Source: JANNAT01 sp043766915 (GTDB lineage Bacteria > Pseudomonadota > Alphaproteobacteria > Rhodobacterales > Rhodobacteraceae). From it: a stretch of 8,589 bases of DNA. The position numbers and the translations under genes are program-made. The stretch spans positions 1-8,589 of the forward strand of contig JAYUHO010000357.1 in assembly GCA_043766915.1 (NCBI GenBank), given 5' to 3'. This document shows, piece by piece, positions 6,358 through 8,589 of the stretch (the first letter of the stretch is position 1; every line of letters starts with the position of its first letter). Below the pieces are notes generated by a model. The model did not search any database and was not told the origin of the DNA. It saw only the letters and a list, made by a program, of their open reading frames with translations.

Positions 6358-8589
6358 ATGATCGGTGCGAGTAAAATTCTAACGGTTTCGTATGGCACCT
6401 TCTCTTGCACGCTAGAGGGGTTCGACGAGCCGTTCAATACCATGAAGGCCATTGCGGAGTATTTCCGCGATCTGGCCGCCGAAGATCGCTATTTCGGAGC
6501 TGAACCGCCGACGCCCGATGCCGCCATGTTGCACAAAATTGCCGAGCGGGAAATTCATCGCCGGGTTGAGGCGAAGATCCAGGAGAACGGCGTGATTTTG
6601 CGGGCTGGTGAAGCAATCGATGCGCCTGCGCCTGCTGTTGCCGCCGCACCCGCATTGGCCGCACCAACGGATTATGACGACCAACCCTTGCTGTCCGATG
6701 CCGCCGTTTCGGCCGATTCAGTGGCCGCGAAACTGTCAAAACTGCGCGCGTCCGCCGCCGCATCCGTGGTGGCCACTGCAGGTCCTGAAATTGCTGCAGA
6801 AACGTATTCTGAAGACCAAGACGCCGATGATCTGCTGATCCATGCTGTGATCAACGATGCCCCTATCGCACAACCGCCGGCCGTTCTGATCGCGGATCAG
6901 ATCGAAACAATTGAAAACGTCGATCAAGCCCCAGCCGAAAGCGATTTTTCCGCCAAAACCGATACCGAAGCCCCCAGCGCAGACCTTGCTTTGGCCGACC
7001 CCGAAGTCAAAGCTGAACTGACCGAGCCAGCCGAAGCGCTGATCGCAACAGACACCAATGATGAAGATATCGCCGATCAGTTTGAGGCAACCGATGATCT
7101 GAACGAGATCATTGATCAAGACGCGCAAGAAGAACTTGCGCGAATGGACGGCGTGCTGAGTGACGACGAAGGTCAAGCTGACCTGACCACAATCGCCGAT
7201 CACCTTGATGCGCAGGCCGTTCAGGCAGTTGAACCCGAACGCCAAGACGACGCACCGGCGCACATCGACGCTGCGATCTCAGACGCGCCGTCCGCCGACA
7301 CGTTGGCAGCAGATGATGCACTGCTGGCGTCATTGGGCACCCTGATCAATAAAGTTGATCACCCTGATCGCACGATTCTTGACGATGAATTTGAAGATGA
7401 ATTCGATGGCTACGAAGACAGCTTTGCCGAGGATGCGCTTTGGGAAGATGAGCCTGCCAGCCTGCGTTCCGGGCAGACCGGCGCCCTTGCTGGCACTGAC
7501 GCAGCGTTCGCCGACGACATCGCAGACGACGACGCCGACCCTGCGGTGGTTCAGCGCGCCCGTGCCCGCGTGATTAAAATCCGGCGGGTAGATGCCCCGG
7601 CATTTGCCGCCGATCCTGCGCCCCAACCGCAGCCAAGGCCGCTGTCTGAGGAGGCAGAGGCCGCTTTGATGGAAGAGCTGGCTGCGCTTGAAGCTGAAAT
7701 TGCACCTGCCTCGGCACCCACACCTTCCCAGCCCGCTGAGGCCCATGATGCCGCGTTTGATGCGGAACTTGCCGGGATTGCCGCGGAAATTGCGGCAGAC
7801 CCCGCACCTGTGCGCCCCCATCGCCCCGTGCGCAGCATCGCTGTGGCACGACCCGCCCAGGCCGCCACAGCGGTGACCAGCCATGCTGCGCCAGCCGCAT
7901 CTGAAGAAACCCTTGTTTCTCAGACTGTTACGGCGCGCGATGCCGCGACAGATGATGTGGCCGACCTGCGCCATGACATTGAGGGCGATCTTGCCGATGA
8001 GGCTGTCGGCCGCCTGATGGCACAAACCAATTATGCGCTGGACGGCGCAGACATAAAGCGCCGCCAGTCAGCGATTGCGCATCTGAAAGCCGCCGTGGCC
8101 GCCACCGAAGCGGACCGTCTTGTCGCGCCAAGCCCGCCGAAAGACACTCTGATCGATAGCTATCGCAGCGATCTGGAAAGTGTTGTGCGGCCAAGCAATG
8201 TCAGGGGCGCTGATGCGCGCATGGCAAACGCCGATCGCCCGCAGCCGTTGGTTCTGGTGTCGGCGCAGCGCATTGATCGCCTTCCCCGATCAGAAAATAT
8301 GCCGCGCCCTGATGTTGCCCCGCGCATTGTCTTGCCGGTGCGGCCCCGTCGCGTTGCGATTGGCGCGATGGCGGCGGTACAACAAGACAGCCTGCTGGGG
8401 TCTGCCGAAGACGATCTTGACGAAGACGAAGGCCTTGACGATGCCGCCGTCAACATGTTTGCCGAAACTGAAAGTTTTGCCGATTTTGCTGATCGGTTAG
8501 GCGCATCAGACTTGCCCGATCTGCTGGAAGCCGCTGCGGTGTATTGTGCATCTGTGCTGGGCCGCCCCGAATTCAGCCGCCCGCTGGTG
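6358..8589 (+). CDS. Large acidic, low-complexity protein of unknown function (runs off right edge)
   Basis: The frame from the ATG at 6358 stays open for 744 codons to the window end; I read every codon and found no stop. An ordered N-terminal segment (about 7-83: VSYGTFSCTLEGF, then helical EPFNTMKAIAEYFRDL, TPDAAMLHKIAEREIHRRV) is followed by a long Ala/Asp/Glu-rich stretch (about 85-400) that is probably disordered. A basic island RARARVIKIRRV lies at 400-411, then Pro/Ala-rich sequence. A helical segment follows at 550-588 (VGRLMAQTNYAL, KRRQSAIAHLKAAVAATEADR), and the visible end (706-744) is SFADFADRLGASDLPDLLEA and beyond. There is no signal peptide and no membrane helix, so it is probably cytoplasmic. 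AAGG (6344-6347) ten bases upstream is a weak ribosome site. It resembles long conserved Rhodobacterales proteins of unknown role as I recall them; a chemotaxis-type name would not be supported by any visible domain. It is divergent from thiN. Confidence 0.8.
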   Translation, partial: MIGASKILTVSYGTFSCTLEGFDEPFNTMKAIAEYFRDLAAEDRYFGAEPPTPDAAMLHKIAEREIHRRVEAKIQENGVILRAGEAIDAPAPAVAAAPALAAPTDYDDQPLLSDAAVSADSVAAKLSKLRASAAASVVATAGPEIAAETYSEDQDADDLLIHAVINDAPIAQPPAVLIADQIETIENVDQAPAESDFSAKTDTEAPSADLALADPEVKAELTEPAEALIATDTNDEDIADQFEATDDLNEIIDQDAQEELARMDGVLSDDEGQADLTTIADHLDAQAVQAVEPERQDDAPAHIDAAISDAPSADTLAADDALLASLGTLINKVDHPDRTILDDEFEDEFDGYEDSFAEDALWEDEPASLRSGQTGALAGTDAAFADDIADDDADPAVVQRARARVIKIRRVDAPAFAADPAPQPQPRPLSEEAEAALMEELAALEAEIAPASAPTPSQPAEAHDAAFDAELAGIAAEIAADPAPVRPHRPVRSIAVARPAQAATAVTSHAAPAASEETLVSQTVTARDAATDDVADLRHDIEGDLADEAVGRLMAQTNYALDGADIKRRQSAIAHLKAAVAATEADRLVAPSPPKDTLIDSYRSDLESVVRPSNVRGADARMANADRPQPLVLVSAQRIDRLPRSENMPRPDVAPRIVLPVRPRRVAIGAMAAVQQDSLLGSAEDDLDEDEGLDDAAVNMFAETESFADFADRLGASDLPDLLEAAAVYCASVLGRPEFSRPLV
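7663..7794 (+). repeat. Imperfect 14-residue coding repeat inside the large protein
   Basis: ALMEELAALEAEIA (bases 7663-7704) and AFDAELAGIAAEIA (7753-7794) share eight of fourteen residues and start 90 bases apart. Both look like short amphipathic helices separated by a Pro/Ser/Ala linker. They could be a duplicated binding helix or only the product of biased composition. Confidence 0.4.

Noticed and set aside
6886..6900. Perfect palindrome CTGATC-GCG-GATCAG
   Set aside because: It lies inside the coding frame of the large protein, where the residues LIADQ account for it, in a GATC-rich region. There is no sign of an operator role.
7330..8025. 231-codon minus-strand open frame opposite the large acidic protein
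   Set aside because: It is Gly/Cys/Arg-rich, as expected from the complement of Ala/Asp/Pro codons, with no credible start context or motifs.

Overview
The window looks like ordinary chromosome of an alphaproteobacterium, most likely a Rhodobacterales (Roseobacter-group) species. The grounds are moderately high GC, alphaproteobacterial RpiA, GST and thiamine diphosphokinase sequence styles, and a very long acidic protein whose conserved end segments resemble a family I associate with that order. I see no rRNA, tRNA, CRISPR array, insertion sequence, phage gene or attachment site, and no stretch over 300 bases without a gene.

Layout. The 5' part of rpiA (ribose-5-phosphate isomerase A, minus strand, cut by the window edge) is divergent from mntH, an Nramp-type Mn(II)/Fe(II) transporter at 373-1728. 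The 134-bp gap between them holds a TTGACA-type promoter for mntH and a 7-1-7 Fur/Mur-like palindrome sitting on the predicted transcription start. A secreted EF-hand protein follows on the minus strand (1801-2400), convergent with mntH. A plus-strand series comes next: a glutathione S-transferase-like protein (2551-3216), an iron-sulfur L-serine dehydratase (3242-4621, only 25 bp downstream) and an EamA/DMT-type permease (4677-5609), with a GC-rich hairpin between the last two. Thiamine diphosphokinase (thiN, minus strand, 5554-6216) runs tail-to-tail into the permease, overlapping it by 56 bp. Upstream of thiN is a short divergent region with a perfect 17-bp palindrome. From there a large open frame (6358-8589) runs off the right edge.

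How the genes work together. The rpiA/mntH region suggests metal-responsive control of Mn import. GST and serine dehydratase may share a transcript, and the permease may be read through from them; a link to serine or glutathione metabolism is only inference. Most of the content is housekeeping. The least explained items are the long acidic protein, the 17-bp palindrome in front of it and the EF-hand protein. I did not find convincing evidence of a new multi-gene system.
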